Shown here piece after piece: positions 11,966 through 22,836 of a DNA stretch of 64,000 bases (its first letter is position 1; every line of letters begins with the position of its first letter). Location of the stretch: the NCBI GenBank assembly GCA_016490725.1, contig JAEMHR010000115.1, positions 25,198 to 89,197 of the forward strand, read 5' to 3'. A model generated the notes under the pieces. The model was not told the DNA's origin. It worked only from the letters and a program-made list of their open reading frames with translations, and did not search any database. The position numbers were made by a program, and so were the translations under genes. The stretch is from Amphichorda felina (Eukaryota; Ascomycota; Sordariomycetes; Hypocreales; Bionectriaceae).

Positions 11966-12464
11966 CCGTAGCATAGCCGGAGCGTGATGATCATGAGCAC
12001 GAGCCCATTAATGCTATTTTAGTCGCCTTGCTGTGAATTTGGAGATTTGTCTCGGTTCAGGTGAACGCATCCATACTTATGTTTCAAAATGCACGGCACC
12101 TATACTTACGTGCCGCAAGTTGCGTGTTCCAATAGCACCACTCGTACCTGGCCATGGCAGTCGAAACTGAAGCTGTCCGTTTGATTAGTGCCCACTTGTG
12201 ACTGTTCGGGGGCGTCTTGATTCAGGGACACTTGCATCCGCCGTAGGCGCGTTCGATTGGTGGTGTGACAAACGTACTCGTACTCGCAGACCAACCTGCA
12301 TGGTGAACTGTGGTTTCACCAACGATAGAAGCCGCCATCTCGTCATGTCTTAGACAGCACGTCACTTCTGGGAGGAGTTTTTGAAGGGAGGCTTTTGTAG
12401 AAAAGCGACAACAGCCGTCATTTCTCTAAAGGGCTCATTCACTCTTCTTATCTGATCTTTAAAA
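11966..12464. other. Intergenic region, Git1-like 3' end to sedolisin promoter
   Basis: Both flanking genes are on the plus strand. No further coding signal was recognised. Confidence 0.6.
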
Positions 12465-14198
12465 ATGGCTTCATCATTTCAACTAGCCATTTTGGCCCTG
12501 GCGGGACTGGGTGCATGTGGTATCGTTCTGGAAACGACGCCCAGAATTCCTGACGGCTGGAACCTGGTGGAGCAAGATGTCGACCTGGACCAGCCGCTGC
12601 GCCTGTCTATTGCCTTGCGGGAGCCCAATATGCAGCAGCTGCGGTCCAAGATCTCAGGCCCCTCGGCGGTAATGCTTTCCCACGATGAGGCCCAGGCACT
12701 CCGTGTTCCAGACCAGGACGACGTCCTTGCCGTGCAGAATTGGCTCTCTAGCAATGGCATTGCCCATATGGCCCAGGAGAATGACTGGATCCACGTCCAT
12801 ACGACTGTCGGAGAGGCTGAGCCGCTGCTGGAGATGAAGATGCATCGGTACCAGTACGAGAATAAGGACCCGGTGCTTCGCACTAGACAGTACTCGGTGC
12901 CTGAACCTCTGGTGGACGCTATCAAGTTTGTCCATCCTATCGGGAACTTCATGGCACCCAAGAAGGAGTTCACAAGAAAATCATCCACAAAGCCGCATTA
13001 TCGTCGTAATGCGCCGTGCGCTGGTAAGACAACGCCCAAATGCATTCGCAAGCTCTACAACATGCCACCCGTGGACCCAAATGCGCAGTCCAGCATTTGC
13101 CTCGGCGTCGCTGGCTTCCTCGAAGAATACGCCAACCACAGAGACATCGACCTGTTCCTGCGGCGCAACGCTCCGGAGATCCTAGCTGAGGGTTACAACT
13201 TCAGTGTGGAACTTGTCAACGGCGGCGAGAACTCGCAAAATCCAGCCCGGTCCGGCTCAGAGGCCGCGCTGGACATGGAATACGCCATGGCGCTTGGGTT
13301 CCCCTCCAACATCACCTATTACTCTACCGGCGGGCGGGGCATGAAGCTGGATGATAATGGCGAGCCTTACCCCGAAGAGTTTGTCGACAACGAGCCCTAC
13401 CTGGAGCTTCTCGCACATCTCCTCGACAAGCCGGACGATGAGATCCCGCATGTGCTTTCATTCTCGTACGGCGACGACGAGCTCTCCGTTCCAAAACCCT
13501 ATGCGGAGCGTGTCTGTTCCATGTTTGGGCTGCTCACGGCGCGTGGCACCTCTGTCTTGGCGGGATCTGGCGACGGTGGCGCGGCGGGAGGGCGTAACTC
13601 ATCCTGCCAGACACCGGATGGCAAAGATGTCACCATGGCCGCCTTCCCTGCAACCTGCCCTTGGGTGACAGCCGTTGGGGCTGTGGAAAACGACAGTGAG
13701 CCGCCAAAGGGCGCTGACTTTAGCGGCGGCGGCTTCTCGCAGTATTTCCCGAGGGAGTCCTGGCAGGACGAGGCGGTCGAGGACTACATCCAGACACTTG
13801 GCGGCCACCTCTGTGGCTATTACAACAGCAGCATGCGTGCGACGCCAGATATCTCGGTCGTAGGGACCGAGTTTCAGACCGTGATCGCGCGGCAGGTATC
13901 GCTGCTGGGCGGGACGAGCGCCAGCACGCCCGTCATGGCGGCTATGATTGCGTTGGTCAACAAGGAGAGGGTCAAAGCCGGAAAGGAGGTGCTGGGCTGG
14001 TTAAATGGTAAGCTTTACGGCAAGAAAGTTCGGGAGGCGCTCCAGGATATCACGGGCGGCGTTAGCAATTCGTGTAGCTTTAAGAACGGCGGTGGTGAGC
14101 CTGGTGGGTGGCCAGCCGCGGAAGGGTGGGATGCTATCACGGGATTGGGCGTGCCGCGGGACTTCCAAAGGTTCCTGCGAGCATTAGTGGAGGCATAA
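12465..14198 (+). CDS. Secreted sedolisin-family (S53) tripeptidyl peptidase
   Basis: Intronless 577-aa preproenzyme. A signal peptide (MASSFQLAILALAGLGACG) is followed by a pro-kumamolisin domain to about residue 190. The catalytic domain has the sedolisin Glu and Asp in GSEAALDMEYAMALG (about 266 and 270), the oxyanion-hole Asp in AGSGDGGAAGG (about 367) and the nucleophile Ser in GGTSASTPVMAA (about 484). A C-terminal calcium-binding region includes DITGG and GWDAITGLGVP. The enzyme is likely secreted and removes tripeptides from N-termini of peptides at acidic pH. All catalytic residues are present, so it should be active. There is no cluster relation to its neighbours. Confidence 0.95.
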   Translation: MASSFQLAILALAGLGACGIVLETTPRIPDGWNLVEQDVDLDQPLRLSIALREPNMQQLRSKISGPSAVMLSHDEAQALRVPDQDDVLAVQNWLSSNGIAHMAQENDWIHVHTTVGEAEPLLEMKMHRYQYENKDPVLRTRQYSVPEPLVDAIKFVHPIGNFMAPKKEFTRKSSTKPHYRRNAPCAGKTTPKCIRKLYNMPPVDPNAQSSICLGVAGFLEEYANHRDIDLFLRRNAPEILAEGYNFSVELVNGGENSQNPARSGSEAALDMEYAMALGFPSNITYYSTGGRGMKLDDNGEPYPEEFVDNEPYLELLAHLLDKPDDEIPHVLSFSYGDDELSVPKPYAERVCSMFGLLTARGTSVLAGSGDGGAAGGRNSSCQTPDGKDVTMAAFPATCPWVTAVGAVENDSEPPKGADFSGGGFSQYFPRESWQDEAVEDYIQTLGGHLCGYYNSSMRATPDISVVGTEFQTVIARQVSLLGGTSASTPVMAAMIALVNKERVKAGKEVLGWLNGKLYGKKVREALQDITGGVSNSCSFKNGGGEPGGWPAAEGWDAITGLGVPRDFQRFLRALVEA

Positions 14199-14861
14199 AC
14201 GTAGTTGGAGATTCGTAAAAGCAACGAGATATGATCATCTGAGACGCTGAGACGAGGTGAAGACAATGGATGGAACCCCACATTTGCCCACCGAGCTCCC
14301 GCTGAAGTTCCACCCCACATGCACAGGCTATTAGAGCGCTGAACCCACTGGAACCAGTGAACCGCGCCTATCGATAGCGCCAAGATAAGAACCTGGAACC
14401 TAACCCCAGCCAGGCGCGAACAACAACACTCAGCAGCGGCGCGTCACTGCTGGAGCTGCATCGAATCCACCTCACGAGACCAAACCTGCCTTTGTCCAAC
14501 GCGGCATTGTGCCTCTACAACGGGTCAATTCTTCTATCTACCTGCCTTTCGAGCCACCGATAGACCGGACCTCTGAATTTTAACATCTGATCTCAAGTTT
14601 CTGCTTTCCCCGCCTCCCGGAACGTATAGTATACCGACAACTACGCCTAGTTCACCAAGCGCGACGTCTCCAACTACCGATTCCTTAGGTCGTGAACACG
14701 ATGACCACCACGACTCCTTCTGGTGTTTTGCATTTTTTTACACGTTAAGATCAGTTTGCAAACCAAAACGCTCCAATTTTACTCCGAAAACGCGTCGACC
14801 GAGGCCCGACCCAGTCCAGGTCTCTCCTATACGCGCATCGAGTCCGCTCTGACGCGCCGCG
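14199..14861. other. Intergenic region, promoter of sirtuin gene
   Basis: This holds the sedolisin 3' flank and a long probable 5'-UTR/promoter for the sirtuin. No other gene is supported. Confidence 0.6.
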
Positions 14862-17611
14862 ATGCCCACGCTACAAGTCGATCCGTCGTCAGGCGAAAAC
14901 CTCCAAGATGTTGCAAATGCCCTTTTCAAGGCACGTAAGATCGTCGTCGTGACTGGTGCGGGCATCAGCACCAACTCGGGCATTCCGGTACGCTTCTCCG
15001 CGTATGGGTACATGGACCTGGGCGGCTAACAATTGAGCAGGATTTCCGTTCCGAGAATGGTCTGTACTCGCTGATACAGGCCCAGTTCGACGCTGCGGCG
15101 CGGCAAAATATCCAGCAGGACACATCGTCACCGAACGACAGTGATGCGGAAAGCAACGAGGGACGGGCCTGCAAGAGGAGGCGCATATCACGCGAGAGTA
15201 CTATTGAAGTCACGCAGGAGAATACTGCAGGGCCATCGCTGCCATTATCCGACGACACGACCCCGAGCACGCCAAAGCCCTCCCGCAGCACTGTTCTCAC
15301 GGTCATTCCGACCTCTCCTCTATCATCCCCCCCGGTGGAAATTGTCCCCCCCTCCGTCTTCCGCAATTCTGGCACGCGCCTCTTCGATGGCTCTGTGCCT
15401 CCGAGCTCCTCGCCTCTCTCGTCTCCTCCCCCAGTTCTTTTTGACCCCTGGGGTCCAACGTCTCCGTCAGACACAAGCCCGAGCCGGCGGAGCAGCACCT
15501 CGCCTTCCGAGGTTGATGATACCTTCAACTCAGTCTCATTCTCTGCGTCACAGACGTCTGCCACTGGACGGAGCAGCCTTCCCAACATGAAGGGCAAAGA
15601 TCTTTTTGATGCATCGATATGGGCAGATCCACTGAGAACGTCGGTATTTTATACCTTTGCAACGTCACTTCGGCAAAAGGTCAGAGACTGCGAACCTACA
15701 AGCTCACATCGCTTCATCAGTCACTTGAAGGACCGCGGCAAGCTTGTGAGATGCTACACGCAGAATATTGACCGGATTGAGGAAAAAGTCGGTCTCTCCA
15801 CTTCCCTCCAGGACGGCCCTGGGAGTCGAGGGCGCTTTTCTCGCAAGTCCACCAACGCAAGCCAGCTGGCCAAGATGGTAGAGGAGGATTCCAAGGGCAA
15901 ACCTGGATCAGAAGGCTCAGAAAATGGTAATGCGGGTTCGTCACAGTCAACCACAGGCCCCGATGGGACTGCGACTACGGCTGGTGACGACGAGACGATC
16001 GGCAACGAACGTAAGGCGTCGAAGCCACCCCAACTCGAACGCTCTCGGTCATCTGGAGTGGAGTGTGTCTTTCTTCACGGATCTCTAGAGAGTTTACGAT
16101 GCTTCCTCTGTGGCCGTGTGTCATCATGGGATGATAATCTGGAGTTTGAGACGCTTTCTGGCCAGCAGCCTGAATGCCCTCACTGTATAGGTGCTACTGC
16201 TGCGAGACAAGAACGTGGTAAGCGAGCTCTTGGGGTAGGAAAGCTGCGACCAGACATTGTGCTCTATGGCGAGGAACACCCTAATGCCCATCTTATCAGC
16301 CCTATAGTGACACACGACCTTGGGCTCTGTCCGGATATGCTCCTGATTCTAGGCACGAGCCTGCGGGTGCACGGGCTCAAGGTGTTGGTGCGCGAGTTTG
16401 CCAAGGCGATCCATAACCGAGGCGGCAAAGTCGTTTTCGTGAACTTCACCAAGCCCCCGGAGAGCTCATGGGGGGACGTGATCGATTACTGGGTACAGTG
16501 GGATTGTGACGCATGGGTTTCGGACTTGCAGACGAGAGTGCCGAAGCTCTGGGAGGCACCCCCACCGCCGAAGAAGAAGAAGACAGAGGAAGAGAAGGAA
16601 AAGGAAAAGAGGGAACGACCACCGCCAGCGAACCCAGTAGCCTTGCGCGACACGCGGCTTACTGGGGCGTACTGGACGCTCAAGATCCGCGACGACCTAC
16701 ACAAGATCACTGGGACGCCATCCTTGCTGTGGAGGGCTTACGAACCTACGAAGGAGCAATCAAGTAGTGGTTCGAAGCTTAGCGTAAGCTCGCAAGCTGA
16801 TGGCACGGCGGAGAGTTCACTGGTTTTTATACAGGAAACCATTGCCGTCCAGTCCGAGATTTCAGTGTCCCTTGGAACCGCTCAGGTTCAGGTACCTATG
16901 GAGACAACAGTGGATGCTGCAGAGAAACCCAACTTTGCTCAAAAGGTAGTCAAGACCAAGCCGAGGCGAGCGCGGAAATCGGCCCCTGGTGCTCTCGAAC
17001 GACCCAAGAAAAAGCCATCAACACTCAACCCGGCCCATGGAAGGCCTGCGAAGCCCCAGCCTTTGCTGCCTGCCGCGACGATTGCGACTGTACCAGGACA
17101 GCAGCCAAGTCTGCCGCCGAGAGAGGCCAGGACATCCATCAGCTCCATCCTCAACTCGGTCAAGGAGAACCCTCGAATCCGCAAGCGTAAGAAGATTGAC
17201 GGAGAAGAGGTCATACTACCGGGACGCAGGGCGCGTAAGTCAGACACGGAAGTATTGCGGATGGAGGAGACATGCATCACACTGGCACCAATCACTAACA
17301 CACAACCGCCAACGCCTCCCCAACTCGACTTCCGCCCAAGACCTCTAGAGCCCGCGTCGCCACCCGCTGGCCCTGTGGCCAAACTATCGGCAGGGCTTGC
17401 CAATGCCTTCCAGAAGGGCCAGCGTCTCGCAGTTCACTTCCAGGGCATACTCAATAGGACCTATGAATGGAGCGGACCGCAGGGCCATTCGGTTTATCAG
17501 CAGCGTGAGCAGCTCGCACAGTTGGAGCGATCGTTTAGCAGCTCTGATCGGGATGTGGCCATGACCCTGGCACAGATGAGGACGCCTGGGAATTTCATGA
17601 ATATGGGGTAG
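14862..17611 (+). CDS. HST4: Sir2-family NAD-dependent histone deacetylase (HST3/HST4-like)
   Basis: Two exons, 14862-14987 and 15041-17611, phase 0, 898 aa. Exon 1 encodes the NAD-binding VVVTGAGISTNSGIP and exon 2 opens with DFRSENGLYSL, so the intron splits the sirtuin signature. YTQNIDRIE, the catalytic His in VFLHGSLESLRC (about 385), two zinc Cys pairs (CFLC and CPHC, about 395-425), RPDIVLYGE and LILGTSLRVHGLKVLVREF follow in canonical order. The closest fit is the Hst3/Hst4 branch, which deacetylates H3K56 in the nucleus for genome stability and silencing. Unusual features are a long Ser/Pro insert (residues about 65-230), another acidic insert before the zinc module, and a basic, Pro-rich tail of about 370 residues. 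The symbol is by family and could equally be HST3. Confidence 0.88.
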
Positions 17612-17911
17612 TTACAGATGTACTTGGGTTAGTTGGGCGAGGAGCATGGGGCGAACAGCGATGCATTTCTCACGGGAGTCACGGTCTTTAGCTTTCCCAG
17701 GACAACAATCAAAGCTGCATTCTGGCGAAAACCAGATTTTTCTTAAACACTTCTTGTGATGGCAGGTGTCGCAACTGTCGGTTGTGCGCCTTGAGCAAGC
17801 GATTAGTGAAAGGGAAAAGAAGAGTCGCGAAACAGACCAAGTGCTCGAGCTAATCTCAGATACTATGCAATTGCCTCACTAAATTCTTCTAGCCTGTGTA
17901 GCTGTGCATTC
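17612..17911. other. Convergent 3' intergenic region
   Basis: A 300-bp gap between the convergent stop codons of the sirtuin and the NLR-like gene. Nothing else was seen. Confidence 0.6.
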
Positions 17912-20900
17912 TTATGGCGTGGGTTGGGTATCAACGACTGCACCAGCATCGAGAAGCATCTGTACGACTTTCTCGTGGCCTTCAGCAGATGCAGCTTCCA
18001 GGGCGCTGTCATATCTACCGCCCCGTGCATTCACATCTGCGCCGGCGTCGAGAAGTACCTGTACGACTTTCTCGTGGCCGTTGGCAGATGCAGCTTCTAG
18101 GGCGTTATCATATATACCGCCCCATGCATTCACATCTGCGCCGGCGTCGAGAAGCATCTGTACGACTTTCTCGTAGCCCCCAGCAGATGCAGCTTCCAGG
18201 GCGTTGTCATATCTACCGCCTCGTGCATTAACATCTGCGCCGGCGTCGACAAGTATCTGTACGACTGTCTCGTAGCCTTTAGCAGATGCAGTTTGCAGGA
18301 CGTTGCTATTATCATCGCCCCGTGTATTCATATCTGCGCCGGCGTCGAGAAGTATCTGTACGGCTTTCTCGTAGCCGTTGTTAGATGCAGCTTGCAGGGC
18401 GTTGCTATTGTCATTGCCTCGTGTAATAACATCTGCGCCGGCGTCGAGAAGTATCTGTATGATTTTCTCGTGGCCGTTAGCAGATGCGGCTGTCAGGGCG
18501 TTGCTATATCTACGGGCATCACTGCCCTGTGCATTAACATCTGCGCCGGCGTCGACAAGTATCTGTACGACTTTTTCCTGGCCTGCAGCAGATGCGGCTG
18601 TCAGAGCGGTGCTATAAGAACCACCTCGTGCATTAATATCTGCGCCGGCGTCGAGAAGCATCTGTACGACCTTTTCGCAGTTGTTGTGACATGCGGCCTG
18701 CAGAGCGGTTTTATAACCAAAGCCTAGTGCATTAATATCTGCGCCGGCGTCGATAAGTATCTGAACGACTTTTTCGTGGCCGCTGGAAGATGCAGCTGTA
18801 AGAGCGGTACCGTAGTTGGGATCTTGTATCTTGATGTCTGCGCCGGCATTGAGAAGCATCTGTACGACTTTCTCGTGGCCCCCAGCAGATGCCCAATGCA
18901 CAATTGTGCGACTGTCTCTGTCCGCGAAGTTTGCGTCAATCTGGCCGTCATTCAGTAGCCATGATAATACCGTTGTATGGCCAAGGAATGCTGCGAGATG
19001 GGCCGGACTGTCTGAGTTTATTCGTATCTGTCTGCGATATTCAGGACTCATTGTGAAAAGGTGTTTCAATGTCCAAAATCGGGGACCGCGGTCATAGTAA
19101 AGCTCGCGGATGCGATCCAACAGGTCACTTTCGCAGTCGTCCACATTCCGGAAATGGACTGGCCAATATCTCATGGAATATTCAAAAAAGGGGGGGAGTG
19201 GTTTGATGGAAGGATTGTTGTGTTCCCAGGTCGAGCTCTGGAGTATTCGCATGGCCAATCTAGGGGGCTCTATAAAGTCAATGTCGTCGAAAAACAAATA
19301 TCGTATGCAGACATCTGTGAGGACCATATCCGAGTGTTGTTTCTCTCTAGAGTGTTTCCATAACCCGCTTTTCATTTTCGGGGTAGAGTCTCTCGCAACG
19401 AGGAACTCCTTGGCCGTTTGGTGGATCAGATATATTCGCGAATCGTTCACAAAGACGAAAAGACCACAAAGATCTCGAAGGCGTGATTCGAGACCATCGC
19501 CATCGAAATCAAGATCTTGGTGCGTCCGAGCATCCGGCGAGTCAGTCGCCAGCTGGAAGGCCACGTCCATCTCTTGGAGCGTCAGGGGTCGTTTCGCACC
19601 GACGATGATGTGTAAGAGAATCTCAGCCCTCTTTCGAAGATCCGGGTTATCATTGTGCCTGCTCAAGATCTTCTCATACGCAGCCTCTACTGTGGTAGGC
19701 AGCGAGTTGATCCTGTTTAGGAGTGCCCTCTCAGTACGCTTGTCACTGCTTCTAAGGTCCTCAACCACGAGGTGGAGCCAAAGATAGGTTCGATGCGGTA
19801 TTCCCAGAAGTCTTTCCTCCAGCGCGGCCTGTTGCTTCGGATTGAGGTTTAGTCTGCGACCGGTTTTGGCTACCTTCTCTTTGATAACGAGGTTGATTTC
19901 CTCACTGATATCGTCGTTGTGGTCTTCTCCAGCTAGCCGGATCGATGGGAGTTCGGGAGGAATATCGAGAAAATCGAACTCAATATCCTGGTAGGGTCGA
20001 CTAGTAACAAGAAACTTGAGTTGGCGCACTCTCGGAGGTGATGTCTCACGCTGGCTATAGAAATTTGTCAGGCGCTGTATGATGTCTTGGCGGTCCTCTG
20101 TGCGGCACTCGTCGAGGGCATCCAGGACGCATGTCACTCCATGCGCGTGCTTGTCCGTGGAAGCCGCCATGAGTATGCGCCATAGTTCGTCCACTTCGCC
20201 GCTAAGCCTGTCTCCGTTCTTCTTATATGAATCCGTGGCGTGCCGAATAAGCATAGGCTGACTAGTAAAGAGCTGGTGGAGAAGAGCGCATAAAGCTGTC
20301 GCCGTACGGTTTTGATCTTCGTTGTCCTTGAAGAAGAAGTAGCATACCGAGTGGGTGCCTGTGCTGCGCAGCTCTTTTTCCACAAGAGACTTGGACAGTA
20401 CGGATTTCCCACAGCCGGGGTCGGCGGAGATCCAAAGTAAATCGTCGAGCGGGCTCTGGTACCAGTCCTTGTACCTCGAATGGCCCAAAACCCATCTGCA
20501 TGTGCCGTGAACTCGTTCTGGGTTGATATTTTTGAACTGCTCGTAATTTGACGTCTTGAAAGCCTGGTGGCAATTCTTATGTTCTTCATTATTGTATCTG
20601 AGAGTCTGCTCCTGAGCCTGCTCCAAGACAATCTTCCGGAGCTCAGGATCTGTAGGGTTCATTAGAAGCTGGCCAGTTTATTCGATGAAGTTATCAACAA
20701 ATACAAAAGCATCTAACCTGAGACCAGTTGTGGGACGGGCTTTTCCTGAAGAACTCTATCTGGAGATATCGCGGCGGAAAGAAGCTCTCTCGCGAATGCT
20801 GCCGCAGTTGCAGCCGCGTATCCCTGCCATCTCTTATTTTTGTGTGAATCGGCGTAGTCGCAGATTCCACGAATTACTAGGCACGGGAAGTCTGGCATCA

Positions 20901-21717
20901 ACCCGGCAGCCTCCATCTCGAAACAAAGGACCTGGTGTTTTTGGCGTAGTTGATCCCGCGTCACACCATGCTTGATGACTTGATTGCCCGACGCGATATT
21001 TCCGTAGTGAATGACCGGGTCGGCGTCTTCTCTGGCAGGTCGTTTGACCATCCGCTCTGGGTCACAATGGGCACATGACCCAGCCGCACTGGCGTGCCCA
21101 TAGTCTGCTTGGAACAGAATGTCATTGGAAGCACCTGGATAGCTGTAGTTCTTCTTCATTCCCGGGCGCTTGGCAAGCATATCAGACAAGTACTGAGGAA
21201 TTTGACACTCTCCACTGAGGTGCTCGGCTTGCAAACGAGTCAGCCCAGTCAGCAATGCCGCGGGTGGTGTATTGAGAGTTCCTGTCTGTTGGAATCTGCC
21301 ACCCTCGACAGTTTTCCCTCGGTCGTATTGGATGACGCCGCCGCTGGTTGGAGTCGGCTGGCTGACAACGATATCACCTAGTCGAATGTCGTGTTCTTCC
21401 GTTGGTGACGGCGCACCGCCTCCAATGCCGACCATTAATCCAAAACGAATCGACTTGAAAGTCCGTAGCATATCTTTAGCCACAGTAGCAGCCGTCGTGG
21501 TGCCCACCATTCCCGCGGGAAGGCAGGCAACAACCACGTTGTGATTCCCAATCTGGCCGAGGATGTAGCTGTTGTGATCGGATGGATCTTGGCCGGCTAG
21601 GTTCGGATGGATCGAGTCGAGCATGGCTCTGGCCGCAGCCATCTCGATCGGGAGAGCACATACCCAGCCCACCGTGTATGCCTCCTTTGAGACGGCTTGG
21701 ATATCGGTGGTGTCCAT
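17912..21717 (-). CDS. PNP-NACHT-ankyrin NLR-like protein
   Basis: Two minus-strand exons (21717-20718 and 20649-17912) join in phase 1 over a 68-bp intron (GTTAGA donor, TCTAAT branch, CTACAG acceptor) into 1245 aa. Without this splice the region looks like two genes. Residues about 10-300 are a purine/uridine phosphorylase-like domain (GWVCALPIEMAAARAML, VGIGGGAPS, CFEMEAAGLM, GICDYADSH). A NACHT NTPase follows, with Walker A in ADPGCGKSVLSKSL (about 410) and a Walker B-like CVLDALDECR. From about residue 895 to the end there are roughly eleven 33-residue ankyrin repeats. This is a classic fungal NOD-like receptor layout, linked to non-self recognition and regulated cell death. Repeats are strikingly similar to each other, as in NLRs under repeat diversification. 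The ligand is unknown. Confidence 0.9.
17915..18960 (-). repeat. 99-bp ankyrin-encoding tandem repeat array
   Basis: About ten or eleven consecutive 99-bp units encode 33-residue ankyrin repeats with a near-constant core (EKVVQMLLDAGADVNARGG). Differences concentrate in the first few residues of each unit (NYGT, GYKT, SYST, RYSN, DNSN, RYDN, IYDN, RYDS). One unit has a few extra residues (QGSDARRYS). The array lies at the 3' end of the NLR-like gene. Confidence 0.9.
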
Positions 21718-22836
21718 GTTGGAAACCGGGCAACTAATACCTCAATGGCCCTCAAGGCCGAACGGATGTGTGCTGTTGATAGTCTTGCTACGTTAAAGAG
21801 AGCGGGGAAACGCTGTGGCTCGTGAGGCTACGCAAAGTGCACAGTTGGGCTCAAATCAGGCCGCAGGAGGAGAGTCTGACCACCCAAGGCGGAGTAGGTA
21901 AGCTTCTACAATAACTTCAGGCGACCTGGAGCGACCACCATGCATATGCGCATAGAGGTATGCTGCGATAGAAGCACAAAGCAGTATAATGGTATTCCAA
22001 AGCTAAGCCCCCTACGTCTACATCTCTCTATCTTTATCTTTATATTATTAACCTTTATACTCGGGGCAATTCTCTCTTCCGTGGACCAAATATCTTTAGA
22101 TGCTGGGCGAGTCTTGTTAAAAATAGAGTATACTGCATCTTGCTTAAAGTTTATATAAAAGTTGTATAAGTATCCCGATATAGTAATTAGGTATCCTCAT
22201 TGTTCTCACTTATGGGAATTTAGCGAGGAATTTAGCGAGGAATCTCAAATACTAACTAAATTTTGTTTACAGTTAGTGAGAATCGTTACTTGCTAGTAAT
22301 ATACTTAAAAGACTAATTACTCCTCTTAGAAACCAAGATTTGACCAAGAAATCACTCCGTACTAGCACTTGAGAGAGGCATTCCACCTCCCTTCAGTCTC
22401 GCATCACGCAGAGATTCTCTCACCCCGACATCTCTGATAGGGACAGTGAACAGCCAGCCAGAGTGTCATTTCCGTGTTGGGAAGTAATGCGGAGCCGTGC
22501 ATCATTCTGCAGTAGGAGCGCTAGGACGCATTTCATTCACTCCCACGCTCCGATTTTATGATATCTCTTACTACCGTTGGGCCTGAGCAGGGTCTCTTCA
22601 TTGAATGCGATGGGGACGATTGTATAATCATCTGATGACGGCCGATGCAAAGCGAGCTCCGATCTAGGCGACCCCTCACCTTCGTCATGGCCCATTTTGT
22701 CAACGCTTCCCACTGTCGTCAGCTCCCCTTCGACGATTCATCATATAAACCATCATTCGCCTCACAACATTATTTCTGGTCCCAGAACTAAAGCCATACT
22801 TGAATTATCATTCCTAAGCTAAAGTACCTGCCCCCC
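21718..22836. other. Intergenic region with AT-rich island
   Basis: This is the divergent upstream region of the NLR-like gene and the PLP enzyme gene. From about 21930 to 22330 composition turns clearly AT-rich, with a short tandem duplication near 22219-22242 (AATTTAGCGAGG twice). No transposase or reverse-transcriptase reading frame remains. It could be an eroded, RIP-mutated repeat. Confidence 0.5.

Noticed and set aside
20650..20717. Gene boundary between a nucleoside phosphorylase and a separate NACHT-ankyrin gene
   Set aside because: A 68-bp intron with TCTAAT branch and ACAG acceptor joins them in phase and the total is an exact multiple of three.
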